Source of the DNA: Cryptomeria japonica
Lineage: Eukaryota; Streptophyta; Pinopsida; Cupressales; Cupressaceae
Direction: 5' to 3'
Length of the DNA: 64,000 nt
Assembly (NCBI RefSeq): GCF_030272615.1
Contig: NC_081411.1
Location: 153,625,971 to 153,689,970, forward strand
Part shown: positions 1 through 10,730 of the stretch, in pieces
Position numbering within the stretch: the first letter of the stretch is position 1
Layout: each line of letters starts with the position of its first letter
The notes under the pieces: generated by a model
Database searches by the model: none
Told to the model about the DNA's origin: nothing
What the model saw: the letters and a program-made list of their open reading frames with translations, nothing else
Translations under genes and position numbers: made by a program

Positions 1-540
1 CCTCCATTGTCAGTTATAATGGATGAAGGTATACCATACCTGCAGATGATATAATTAATAATAAAGAGAGCTACTTGTTTGTCGGTTGCCCTGATGAGCG
101 GAACCACTTCTACCCACTTAGTGAAGTACTCAGTGGCAGTGATAATAAATTTGTGTCTGTTAGATGATGCATGATATATTTGGCCAATTAGATCAAACGC
201 CCACTGTTGAAAGGGCCAGTGTGTCACAAAGGGTATGAGATCCCTTTCAAGAGCATGAATAAGGTGCCCATGTAGTTGACACTTTTCACAGGTTTTAGCA
301 AATTTTAGAGCATCTTTCTCCATGTCTGCCCAATAGTAGCCAGCCCTTAGTAGTTTCTCGTGCTAAAGTTAGACCGTTCGAATGGGATCCACAAACACCT
401 TCATGAACCTCAGATAATGCGCATTGGGACTCCTCAGTTTCTAGACATCTAAGCAAAGTATTATCTAAACCTCGCCTAAATAGGTTGTTAGCAATGATGA
501 CATACCGTGACATGTTGCAGATTAGGTTCCTTTTTTCATT
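1..540 (-). pseudogene. Integrase N-terminal part (element E)
   Basis: Integrase inserts the retrotransposon cDNA into the genome. The minus strand encodes the H2C2 zinc finger (ending CEKCQLHGH), then WAFDLIG with the first catalytic Asp, and at the very edge of the window SIITDNGG with the second. The third acidic residue lies outside the window. The frame changes around 290-370, and 'KLLRAGYYWAD' can only be read by switching frame, so the copy is broken. Confidence 0.8.
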
Positions 541-563
541 TTGGAAAGATTAGCATGGACAAC

Positions 564-1115
564 TTAGTCACACAGGTAAGAGTAAATGTGGCTATAATGG
601 GATGAGTCATGTCCAATAATAGAATAGACCATTTGGGATTCGGGAGAATCATAGGTAGGATAATGTAACTCTTCCACTAGGAATTCGAAGCGAAAATTAA
701 ATTCTTGTAGTTGTGGTATAGATGCCAAGGTGGCCATTGCGTCCACTGCTCTATTTGTTGTTCTAGGGATCTGCTGAAATGATACAAAGGTAAAGTATTT
801 CTTAAGATCATCCACCATTCTTTTATAAGGTATCAGTTTCTCATCTCTATTTTGATATAGGTCATTGATTTGGTTGATGATGAGTTGAGAATCTCCATAA
901 ATGTTTAATTCAACAATCTTCCACTCGATCACCAGCTTGATCTCGTTTACCAAAGCTTCATATTCTACAATATTATTTGTGCAAGGAAAGAGAATCTTGT
1001 AAGCTTTCAGAATTGAATATTTATGAGGAGTAATAAAAAGTATTCTAGCACCAAAACCATGTTGAGTGAAAGACCCATCAAAGAACATCTTCCATGATTG
1101 TTCAGTAAGGTGCAT
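564..1115 (-). pseudogene. Second (archaeal-type) RNase H, downstream of RT-RNase H
   Basis: A stand-alone RNase H domain of about 125 residues. Visible catalytic residues are D13 (FFDGS), E51 (VEYEAL), D75 (YGDSQL) and D125 (RAVDAMA). It is in frame with the upstream RT-RNase H region; the separating codon is TAG at about 1191-1193 where a Gln is plausible. Plant Tat elements carry such an extra RNase H, probably acquired separately from the RT-linked one; it would help remove the RNA strand during cDNA synthesis. All four acidic positions are intact, unlike much of the rest of this element. Confidence 0.8.
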
Positions 1116-1193
1116 GATTGATTCATCTGGGAATTCTATATGCAGAGGTTGACTGTCTTCAAGTGGAGCATCAGCAAATTGGTTTGCAATAAC

Positions 1194-1475
1194 CTATCCT
1201 TTGATGGCTTTACGTTCCACATATTCAATATCAAATTCCGTAAGAACCATGACCCATTTGGCCAGTCTCCCTGTAAGAGTTGCTTTACTGAGAAGATATT
1301 TGAGTGGATCAATCTTAGCTACCAGCTTAATAGAGTGTACCAACATATAGTGCCTTAATTTTTGTGATGCAAAGACCAATGCTAAGCATGCTTTCTCTAT
1401 TATAGTGTATTTCATTTCATATGACACCAATGTTCTGCTGATGTAATAAATAGCTCGTTCCTTTTCATTGTCATC
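1194..1475 (-). pseudogene. RT-linked RNase H (element E)
   Basis: The reading YTIIEKACLALVFASQKLRHY is the gypsy RNase H segment that follows RT, with the typical TLTGRLAKWVMVLTEFDIEY strand after it. It continues the RT frame after a TAG at about 1473-1475. The domain is the usual gypsy RNase H that lies between RT and integrase; here it is followed by a second RNase H. Confidence 0.8.
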
Positions 1476-3014
1476 CTATTGTGCCAGAAGTGCCCCCAGT
1501 GAAGTATCTATAGCTGATATGTAGAGGATCAGTGGCTTACCTTGAATCGGTGGCATTAATATTGGTGGATTAGAAATATATTCTTTGATTTGTTGTAAAT
1601 GTTGTTCACAATATTTATCCCAGTTGTATTGAATTCCTTTCCTTAGTACCTTTGTGAAGGGTTGAGCTTTGTCTACTAGCTGAGATATGAAATGCCTTAT
1701 TGACTGAAGATGGCCTTGTAAACTTCTCATTTGACCGATATTCTTGGGAGGAGGCATTTCCATTATAGCTTGGACCTTTTCAAGGTCAACCTTAATTCCT
1801 TTTTTTGAAATTATGTAACCAAGCAATTTTCCTGATGTTACCCCAAATGCACACTTTTTAGGATTTAATCGGAGCTTGAATCTTTCCATTCTATCTAGTA
1901 TGAGGCCTAGCTCTTGAATATGTGTAGATCTCTTTATAGTCTTTACCAGGGTGTCATCAACATAATCTTCCATGTTTTTATGCATCATATCGTGGAAGAT
2001 AGTGGTTACTGCTCTTTGGTAAGTTGCTCCTGCATTCTTTAGACCAAATGGCATAACATTCCAGTAGAAAGTTCCCCATGCACATGTGAAAGCTATCTTT
2101 TCTTGATCTTCAGGTGCTATCTTGGTCTGATTGTAACCAAAGAATTCATCCATTAATGAATACATCTCATATCTAACAGTCATATCTACTATCATGTCAA
2201 TATTTGGCAATGGAAAATCATCTTTTGGACATGCTTTGTTGAGATCCCTAAAGTCTGTGCAAACTCTAATGGATTTGTCTGCCTTTGATATAGGTACTAT
2301 GTTTGATATCCATTTTGCATAGTCTATAGCTCTGATAAATCTAGCTTTTAGCAATTTCTCTAGCTCAGCCTTGACTAGCAGTGCCACATGAGGATGCATC
2401 TTATGGAGTTTTTGCTTGACTGGTTTAACTCCTGGTATAATAGAGAGATGATGCATGATGAGATCAGGATCTAGTCCTGAAATATCTGAGTATGTCCATG
2501 CAAAGTTGATCTTCTTTTCTAAAAAAAGGTTGTTGAAATCTTTTAACTCTTGTGCTGATAGTGATTGAGCTAAATGAATGATGTGTGGTGTCTCTTGACT
2601 CCCAATGTTCACTGGCTGAGTTGGCTCAATCAATATGGAAGATCTCTCCTCGAAGTGACTTGGCAGTATATCAAGTATCTCACCTTCAAGCACCTCAGAG
2701 AGGTTTTCACCTTTAGGTACGTCCTTTATTTTCTCTTTTTTAGATTCTAACACCGCCACAATGAGGTTTTCGCCATCAGACCTTTTATTTTTATTTTTCT
2801 TATTTTTGCGACTAAGATACTTGATATCCGCTTCAGTCCTGTTTTCATTATGTTCACTGGTGGAGGAGTACATGGGCTCAACTACATTGAGATAGTAGGC
2901 TAATGTATAGTCATTGGCAAAAGTAGGTACATTCAAGGGTTGGTTATAAAGAGTACAATCAATCAGTTCCAGATGCATTAAGGATAAGGTTGGAATAGGA
3001 TCAAGGGAGTTCAC
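1476..3014 (-). pseudogene. Reverse transcriptase (element E)
   Basis: The open segment of 512 residues starts with a lysine-rich linker (about 1-185), followed by RT (about 190-385). RT landmarks are VCTDFRDLNKACPKDDFPLP, a first catalytic Asp at D289 (SLMDEFFGYNQ), MPFGLKNAGATYQ and the catalytic YVDD at 351-354, then RLNPKKCAFGV. The connection to RNase H follows. The Met at the start is simply the first after a stop; the real frame continues upstream. This is the best preserved part of E, and its catalytic residues are intact. Confidence 0.9.
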
Positions 3015-4140
3015 GGTACTATCATAATGGCTTCAGACCGACCAGTCGTGTTCCAGAAGACTACCTTGCGTATGTGTCTCGAGACTAGGAAGAGTTACAA
3101 CATGATTATTGAAATTCATGTTAGTATTTATTGGACTTAACCCAACCGACCTACTTCTAGCATCGTCACCTACTTCAGACTAGACTACATACCATAGTGT
3201 GACAGTAACAAGGCCAACTGACAACATCTCAACATTCATGATAGATTAATCGTAATGTGTTGTTGAATAATCATTGTTATAAATAGAGCTCTTGTCTGAG
3301 TTATCAAAGTCATAAGATGAAGTTTCTGACTCGTCTTCAAGTGGCTTAGTAAAAGTATATATAGTATCAACATGCACAACTTTGATGCTGCAAGTTCCTT
3401 CGTGATTTGGTTCATTGATTGTTTGTATTTGACACACTTGCGGACATAACCTTGATGGTTCTGTTAATCCCTGTTGCCTGTTCCATTCAGCTTCCTCTGG
3501 ACTGATGACTGGTTTTGTTTCTGTAGCTTCTAGTTCTTCTTTTGTAGTTTCATATCTGATTTGTCCTATCTCATTAGAGGTAGAGTTAGTAGGTGAAGAA
3601 ATTGTTTATGTCCTTTCTTCCTCCATCTGTCATTCATAGTCTTCTTGTCTTTTTAGTCTAATTTCTTCCATTTCTTTTTGCATTTTTAGGTGTATCATCT
3701 CTTGTGCATCATCTGTGATATCACTGGATTATTCAGGGGTTTTTGTAATAGATGTATCTGAGAGATGGTCACAACCCCATTCATACTCATTTGAATCAGT
3801 TTCTGAATCATCTACTTGTTGCCGGCTAGTATATATGACTGGAATGTTTAGCGATGCAAACAATTCTCTGATTCTATATACTTCATCTCTCATATCCTCT
3901 AGGACTTCTACTTCCTATGGTATTACAACTGATATAACTGGAACTTGATTACCATCAGTTTCCTCTCTCTGGGTGGGCAATCCTTTTTGTTCATCATCAC
4001 ACTCTTCCTAAGTTTGTTGAGTATTAATTTCTTGTGTTGTTAAAGGTAGTACATTTTCTTCCACTTATGTTGATGGTGGGACATATGCTTCTGATCTAAT
4101 TTCCTTCTTGGATCATATCCCAGTCCAACTTTATCATTAA
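3015..4140 (-). pseudogene. Pol linker upstream of RT, decayed
   Basis: The RT frame continues on the minus strand through 3246-3437 and on to about 3.9 kb, with several stops. The peptide is acidic and Glu/Lys-rich (for example KMQKEMEEIRLKRQEDYE), as in the spacer between protease and RT of Tat elements. No protease Asp-Ser-Gly motif is visible, so protease and gag are probably deleted or beyond recognition. Confidence 0.45.
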
Positions 4141-4243
4141 CATTTGATGATTAAAGAATTAATTGTGTGCTCAAGATTTATTTAATTGCCTTTGGTTAGG
4201 ACCTTGGTGATGTTGTCGAGATTAGGGGCCCATGGTTTAGCTG
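4141..4243 (+). repeat. Direct repeat copy 1 (about 100 bp, ends GGGGCCCATGGTTTA)
   Basis: Closely similar to 9319-9424, with a shared core GACCTTGGTGATGT and GAGATTAGGGGCCCATGG. Both copies stop being similar at the same right-hand base. Each lies exactly beside a truncated transposon: here the cut-off left end of Y-type LTR copy A, at 9424 the cut-off copia RT. Confidence 0.75.
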
Positions 4244-4250
4244 GCCATTT

Positions 4251-7200
4251 TTAGGGTATTACAATTAGGTATGTGTATCTATCCATTAGTGTGACATCGA
4301 ACTCAGCTAGAGGTTCAAAATTTTGGGCCTCATATGCATCCCACTGATTCAATACTTGCTCTTCCTCCATGACCCCTGTATCAGTTATCCCTAATTCAAA
4401 AATTCTGAGTAGATGCTTTACAAAATCCTCATATTTCAAAATTACCTTGAGGAGAGGAACTCAGATGTCTGCCACATGCTTCACATATTGTTGAAGCATC
4501 TTGATCTTCAGTTCCAAAATGTATGCATAAGACTACAAGTTTTTACAACTATCACCACCCAAAAGGTCCTCCTCCATTATTACCTCTTCTCCTAAATATA
4601 AAACTTTATTCAAAATCTGGAATTGTTTACTAAACATTTTGAGCTTTCGCTCCCATTGCTGAGAAGAATAAGCTAATACTCCTCCCACCTGTACCGCCTC
4701 CTTATACTCCTTCATAGTATTCTACAAAAACAATCTAATTTTCAAGGCATTTATTTGGGCCCACGACTTTGTTGTAGCGGCTACCTGTCTTACCTCCACT
4801 AATGCTTTTACCTCTCCCTCTGGGAGTGATGAGGCTAATGGTAGATTATCATTCCTACAAGTATCTAATGGCTTGCCCATCTCTATCAACAGTTGTTTGT
4901 ACTACTCTATCTATGTTTTAAGCTCTATGTGGGAGGTATGTTCTTTCTCTATTCGCCCTCTGACTACACTAGTGGTAAGTTCCAGAGTATCCAACTCTCC
5001 CCACTTTGTTTGCTTGCCCAATTTTACTTGGGATACTTGGTATTTTGGGGAGGTTTGACCCTCTGTGTGAAGTGGAACTACCACATCCACAACCACTTCA
5101 CCGGAACCTATTCTCGACAAATGATGTACAACCTTAGGTTTCTTGACCTTTCCTGGTTCCTCTGTGATTTCTTGTTGTAGTGTAACTTTAGCTATCTCTA
5201 CTTTCCTTTTCTCCTTCTCAAAAGTGAATTTGAGCCATTGTGGTATATCTTTATCCTTGTCACCTTGATGTGACACTATGTCAGCAGTTACAATATGGGT
5301 GTTTGCATGTTCTTCTGCTTCATCCCTCTCTTCCACCTCTGTCTTTTTAGGATCTTGAGGTGAAGCAACTTGGCAGGCCAGATTAGTTTGGAGAGCAATG
5401 TTAACATCGAGTTGTTGTTGCTTGTGCAATTATCCCAACTTATCACTGACCTCTTCTCTGAAATTCCTCCCCTCCCTATCTGCTTCTATCATACTTTTCC
5501 CGGTAGCTATATCCTTAAGGAGGTCTTATTGGTCTTGAGGGGTTAAGACTAATCATTCATTCAACAAATCTTCTGCCTCACTTCATTCTTTCTCCCCTCC
5601 AAGTGATTGTTGTTACCTAGGCTATTCGTCTTCCTGGTCAGAGTCCAATTCAATATTTCTAATAATCACATTCTCGGTGGTAGGCCTAAATACTTGTGTC
5701 CTAGGAGGCCATGTGGTTGTATCAACTGATGGTGGTATAGGGGCATTGGTAACTAGGACTTGTACTGTAGCTATTGGAGGAGGCTGAGTGGGAACATCCT
5801 CATCTATTTTTATTCCTTCTTCTTGCTCCTGAGCACCTTCTCCTGTAGTCTATCCTATAGCTATCCTTGGTGGAAGAACTTCAGTGAGTGGCATAGCTCC
5901 TAGTCCATTTGTTACTCCTAGGTCTACAACTTCAATAATTCAAATTTTCTCATCTACACATGAAGCTTTGCTATTAAGTCATCAGTGCTGTCTTCAGGCC
6001 CAACTACTTCATCCGGGTCAATGGATGTATTTTTCCTTGAACTTGATCTTGTCTTTCAAGCATACTCCTTATAACCCCTTGATTGGGACACCCCTAAGGT
6101 GAACTCTTTCTACTTCCCCTTTGAAGCACTCAGCATAACCCTTAAACTGAGCCACTATTTGGTCGTATTAATTACCACTTGGGAGACTTTGTCTATACTA
6201 AGATTTTCATGTGCGGACCACCTTATAGAGGAGAGAGCCTTGTTATCAATTTCTTGCTCTTTGTATGTAGCATCAAGCAAGTCTCCATCATCCCTCGAGT
6301 CTTTAGGGAGATTAGTTTCAATTTCAAAATCCCTTATTTGGGGTATAGATAATCTATTGTAATTCTTCTCCCTCACTTCAAAACTATCCAGGAGGTTTGC
6401 CCAAAAATCCTCCAATCCGGGTTTATGTCTCTCATATGCTTTAAGCATAGTTTGCTTGAGTTTCCTGTAGGGATCATAAAATTCCCTAGCATAATCGAAC
6501 TCCTTTAAGTTCAAATCTTGGAGCTCTTGCTCTGCCATCTTTGCTACCTATATCTTTCAACAAGAGAAATACCCAATGGACATTGAAAAATCAATCGATG
6601 TTTTATGATTGGATGGCAGGAGGGATTGAAGACCTAGCAACTACCTAACATACTCTAACAAGATGATTCAATCATTGCAGTACCTTAGAAGCAGCATTGG
6701 GTTCCTTGTAAACCCACTAACCCTTATGTAGGTGGAGCGTTGGTTTTGAATAAACCACGCCCATTCTTGGATGATGACCATGGCCTCTGGGCTAGTCATG
6801 TATCATGTCTCTCCAGTTAACTTAATGGTTACAGGGAAGAGGAAGGCATCATTAATCCTTTTGAAGTGTGCCTTTTCTTTAGTGAAGGGGAGTTGGGTAT
6901 AATATTCCCAAACCTTCTTTTGGCCTTCTTCATCTCCAAGCTGACCTTCCACCTGTAGGCCTGTAAATTTACCCGCTCTTGCAGCCACCCAGATGACATA
7001 GGAGGTGAAAAATAATTTCTTGGTCTGGTGGACCTCCTTCATCTGTCTGCATATATTGTCAGAAAGGATCTAGGGCCAATCGAAGTATTGTTTCCCTATG
7101 AGGATGGTGGTCATGAATTGAAACATCCAGGGGTGAAAGTGTTTGCAATCAAGTTTTCCAAAGGCCTTGCTCAACATGATGATTAGGTCTCTCTGAGGCT

Positions 7201-7735
7201 CTTTAAAGTCTTCCCTCAGTATTTTCATGGCCTTTAAGCCCATTTTCCTCTCCTCTTCTAACCATTTTTCATTCATGTGCCTCTTGTTTGAGGTCACATT
7301 TTTGTTCAATACACTTAGAGCTTCATCTTCAGTTGAGAGGAATATCTCATCTCTGGTGGGGATGTCGAACACAAATCCTAGCATATCCGGGGACACATCT
7401 ATTACTCTTTTACCCTATGCATCTATGCATTTCTTGGTATTAGGGTCATAGAAATGGGTGATTGTCATAATGAACCCTGGATCCTATACCAACTACGAGA
7501 AGATGGTAGCCTCCACTAGGCTTGATCTCTTTATCCTTCTCAGTGGGGCTTCCAACCTTGGTTTATCCAATTGAATCTTAATGTCTTTGATCTCAATGTG
7601 TCTGACCTCGGTATTTGTAACCTATTTGATTTGGTCATCCACTTTTGAAATATAAACTTGCCCCTGATAATGGTATTTCATGGTTGCAGTAAATTGGTCA
7701 ATGTCTTTGCCTCTGTTGATGGAAGTTGGGTCCAT
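4251..7735 (-). pseudogene. LTR-embedded ORF0, copy A (unknown protein)
   Basis: Third copy of the reading frame found in both LTRs of Y. It starts with an ATG at 7735 (MDPTSINRGKDID, matching MDASANKRGKEID). It stays in one frame to about 6155, shifts frame between 6155 and 5429, then is open in pieces to 4251, where the element is truncated. The N-terminal part (DVSPDMLGFVF, WLEEERK, HPWMFQFMTTILIGKQYFD) is the best conserved. At two positions this copy has a sense codon where both Y LTRs have a stop: CAG in EEGQKKVWEYY and GAG in AEFDVTLMD. It shares TAG after YFDWP with only one of the Y copies. I recognise no named domain. Confidence 0.7.
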
Positions 7736-7805
7736 CTAATCACTTGAATCTGCAAGAAGGAAACAAGTGTTAATCCCTTGTACAAAATATGAAAAACTTC
7801 ATTCA

Positions 7806-8203
7806 CCTTAGGACTCTAGGGTTACGGGGTTTCGAGGTAGATAAACTTCAAAACAAAAAGATCTGAAACTCCGGGGTTCTGGGCTTGATAAATTACAAAT
7901 GAGTTCGCAACTCCGGGGTTCTAGGCTTGATATATGAGGCTCAGTTCGGAACTCCGGAGTTCTGAGTTGGGTACATTGGATACCAAAAGGCCTTAAACAT
8001 GATGGACTCAAAGGAATGGACCTCGAAACTCTGAGGTTCCAGGATTTGTGGGGGAAAAGGGTCAATTTGGGACTCTGGGGTTCCAGGCTCATTGTGTATT
8101 ACTTCAAAAAAGAAAAGGCAATCCGAAACTCCGGGATTCCAGGGTTCTGGGATCTGGGAAAAATCAACTTAACCCATAACTCCGGGGATCCAGGGTTCTG
8201 AGG
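7806..8203 (-). repeat. Leader palindrome array, copy A
   Basis: About eight diverged units built around AACTCCGGGGTTC, at roughly 45-50 bp spacing, between the ORF0 start and the TATA box. Same position as the arrays at 42460-42790 and 55900-56135. Confidence 0.75.
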
Positions 8204-8398
8204 TAAGACTAGGGCACGCGGGGAACTAAGAAAACAAGGAAAAAATTAAAAGCAAGAAGAAAAACAAGAAAATTGCAAGACAAGAAGATCTAAACTAGAA
8301 AACAACAAGGAGGGAAAGAAACAACACGAAGTCTGGAGGTCAAAGGAAAAAGCTTTGAAATTTTGAATGCACAAATGAGCTTTGAAAAGTTCATTCTT

Positions 8399-8408
8399 CC
8401 TATTTATA
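8399..8408 (-). promoter_or_regulatory. TATA box of Y-type LTR, copy A
   Basis: GGTATAAATA on the minus strand, between the two palindrome arrays, equivalent in place to the TATATATA boxes at 43016 and 56363. Confidence 0.6.
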
Positions 8409-8444
8409 CCCCCTGAACCTCATCCATACAAATGCCTTCAACAG

Positions 8445-8797
8445 GACCTCGGGACTCTGGGGTTCCAGAGTTCTTAGGTTGATGCCAAAAACCAAAGAAT
8501 GAAAACCTCACCTCAAAACTCCAGGGTTCTGAGGTGAGCAAGAACAAGCAAGAAAATGATCAACCTCGAGAGTTCAGGGTCTCAGGGTTGATGAACAAAA
8601 CACAATATACCTCAGGACTCTGGGGCTCCAGACTCCTGAGGTGGACAAAACAAAACACACCTCAGGAATTTGGAGTTCTGAGCTAGACAAAAGAAAACAG
8701 ACAAGACAATGGACCACCTCGGGACTTCGGGGTTCTGAGGTAGGTGCACTAACAAGAAAAAAAGAGACCAACCTAGGGACTCCGGGGTTCCAAGGTA
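8445..8797 (-). repeat. U3 palindrome array, copy A
   Basis: About seven units of the form ACCTCGGGACTCCGG...GAGGT, each an imperfect palindrome, upstream of the TATA box in the sense of the LTR. Spacers differ more than in the other two copies. Confidence 0.8.
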
Positions 8798-8896
8798 AAA
8801 GGAGCAAGACTTAAAACCAAGCAACAGAAAGCAAAAGAGAGACCCATATTTTCAACACAAGGAAACTAATGGGGGTTAGGTATGTAGGGCATAACA

Positions 8897-9318
8897 AGAC
8901 CAACGGTCAAGATCGATTAATGATGAACGATGGAGATTCTCCAAGAGGAAGCACAATCTAGGTGAATTGATATGATTGGCTGCTTTTCTCAGCTTTAAAG
9001 GAAATTGAACAAAATTTAAGATAAAATAAAAAAAAACTGATTTATTCCATATTTTTATTCAATTCTGATATTTAATTGATTTAATTGCTTTTCTGAGATT
9101 TTTCAATTTGATTTCTTTTTTATTTCTTTTTCAAAATTTAATTCTTTTTTTTGCAAATTAATTACTTTTTAATGATTTAATGGCAAATTGATTTATTAAT
9201 TAAATATGCTAGGATATTTAATTAAATAAATAGGATAATTGATTAAAATGATTTACTTGGAATGATTAATTAATTAAATAAACATTTAATTAATATAGAA
9301 TGATTTACTTGTCATATG
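8897..9318. other. AT-rich DNA without recognisable gene
   Basis: Flank of LTR copy A. It is dominated by AATTAATTAAAT-type runs, and I see no coding potential. The words CAACGGTCAAGAT near its left end recur at about 61569, so it may belong to an old repeat also present there. Confidence 0.5.
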
Positions 9319-9424
9319 GCATTGATGATTGAGAATTAATTAATTAGGTGCTCATGATTGATTTAATTACCTTTGGTTAGGACCTTGGTGATGTAGCCGA
9401 GATTAGGGGCCCATGGTTTAGGAT
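9319..9424 (+). repeat. Direct repeat copy 2
   Basis: Counterpart of 4141-4243 in the same orientation. Similarity ends at the identical base (GGTTTA), right where the copia RT fragment begins. Confidence 0.75.
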
Positions 9425-10730
9425 ATTCTCAAAAGGAAGGAATTATGATGAGACTTTTGCTCTGGTAGCTAGGATTGAAGCTGTGAGATTATTTCTTGCT
9501 TATGCTGCCCATAAGAAATACAAGTTTTATCAGATGGATGCCAAGTGTGCATTTTTGAATGGAGATCTTGAAGAGGAAGTTTACATTGAGCAACCTGATG
9601 GATTTTTACTTTCAGATGACAAAAACATGGTTTGCAAGTTAAGGAAAGCTTTATATGGATTGAAACAAGCTCCTAGAGCTTGGTATGCTATATTGGACAA
9701 ATATCTTTTGAAGCTTGGTTTCACTAAAGGTAATGCTAATAGTAACTTATACTACAAGATCACTAATAATGACATATTGATTGTTGAAGTCTTTGTTCAT
9801 GATATCATTTTTGGAGGTGAGGATAAGTTATGTATGGATTTCTCTTATAATATGAAGAATGAATTTGAGATGTCTATGATTGGGGAGATAAAAATTTTCT
9901 TAGGTTTGCAGATTACTTAGATTAATAAAGGTATTTTCATCTGTCAAACTAAGTATGCTAGAGAGTTGCTGAAGAAATTTGGTATGGAAAATTCCAAACC
10001 AGTTGGTACTCCTATGGTTACAAGTGAGAAATTGACAAAGAATGATGCATCGGCTCTGATAAATCCTACAAGGTATAAATCTATGATTCGAGGTTTGTTA
10101 TATCTGACTTAGACTAGACGGGATATAATGAATGTAATTTGTATTATATCAAGATATTAGAGTGGTCCTAGAGAAAATCATGAGAGTGTGGTGAAAAGTA
10201 TTTTTAGGTATTTGCAAGGAACAACTGAGTATGGTTTGTGGTGTCCTAAAAATGATTTTACACTATGTGCATATACAGATGCAGACTAGGATGGAGATGT
10301 TGATGATCGGAAAATCACATTTGGTGGAGCTTTCTTTCTTAGAAAGAAACTTGTTTCATGGATCGGCAAGAAACAATCATGTACTTCTTTATCTACTATT
10401 GAAGCTGAGTATGTTGTTGTTGCTACTAATTGTACACAATTTCTATGGATGAAGAAAATGTTGAAGGATATAAGGGTAGACTACAATGAACCGGTAGTTA
10501 TTCACTGTGAGAAATTTGTTGCTACTGACATATCAAAGAATCTGGTATTTCATTTATGACAAAGTACATTTCTATCAAGTATAATTTTCTAAAGGAGAAG
10601 GTGGAAGAAAATGAAGTCATACTAGTTTATGTGAACACTAAAGAGCATATTGCAGATATCTTCACTAAACCTTTGCCTAAGGAATCATTTGAGTACTTCA
10701 GAGACAGATTGGGAGTTTCTGCCCCTTAGA
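9425..10730 (+). pseudogene. Ty1/copia reverse transcriptase and RNase H fragment (C2)
   Basis: Starts inside RT (YDETFALVARIEAV) and runs to the RNase H end (HIADIFTKPLPKE). RT landmarks are [38 protein letters not shown] and VFVHDIIFGG, where the usual VDD is VHD, so the first catalytic Asp of the pair is changed to His. RNase H shows ADWDGD with TAG in place of Trp, and STIEAEYV. At least four in-frame TAG codons occur where Gln or Trp is expected (about 9918, 10110, 10158, 10287), and there is a shift near 10550. Gag, protease, integrase and the 5' LTR are missing. Confidence 0.9.

Larger units (their letters stand above)
1..4140 (-). mobile_element. Ty3/gypsy Tat-like retrotransposon fragment (E), pol part only
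   Basis: Read on the minus strand this stretch gives, in order, a charged linker, reverse transcriptase, its RNase H, a second RNase H and the start of an integrase that runs off the left window edge. Linker, RT, RNase H and second RNase H share one reading frame, broken mainly by TAG codons; the integrase is in another frame. Gag, protease and both LTRs are not recognisable here. A second RNase H between the RT-linked RNase H and the integrase is the usual mark of the Tat/Ogre group of plant gypsy elements, so that lineage is inferred. To the right the fragment ends against a short direct repeat (4141-4243) and a truncated Y-family LTR. Confidence 0.85.
4250..8896 (-). mobile_element. Truncated giant LTR of family Y (copy A)
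   Basis: In sense (minus) this begins TGTTATGCCC at 8896, as the two LTRs of Y do (TGTTATGCCTAGC). It then has a palindrome array, a TATA box, a second array and ORF0, and breaks off at about 4250, lacking roughly the last 1.2 kb of the LTR. It is clearly diverged from the other two copies and keeps some ancestral codons that they lost. It could be a solo LTR or the LTR of a deleted element; the neighbouring E fragment has the same orientation but a different RNase H order, so I do not assign them to one element. Confidence 0.8.
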
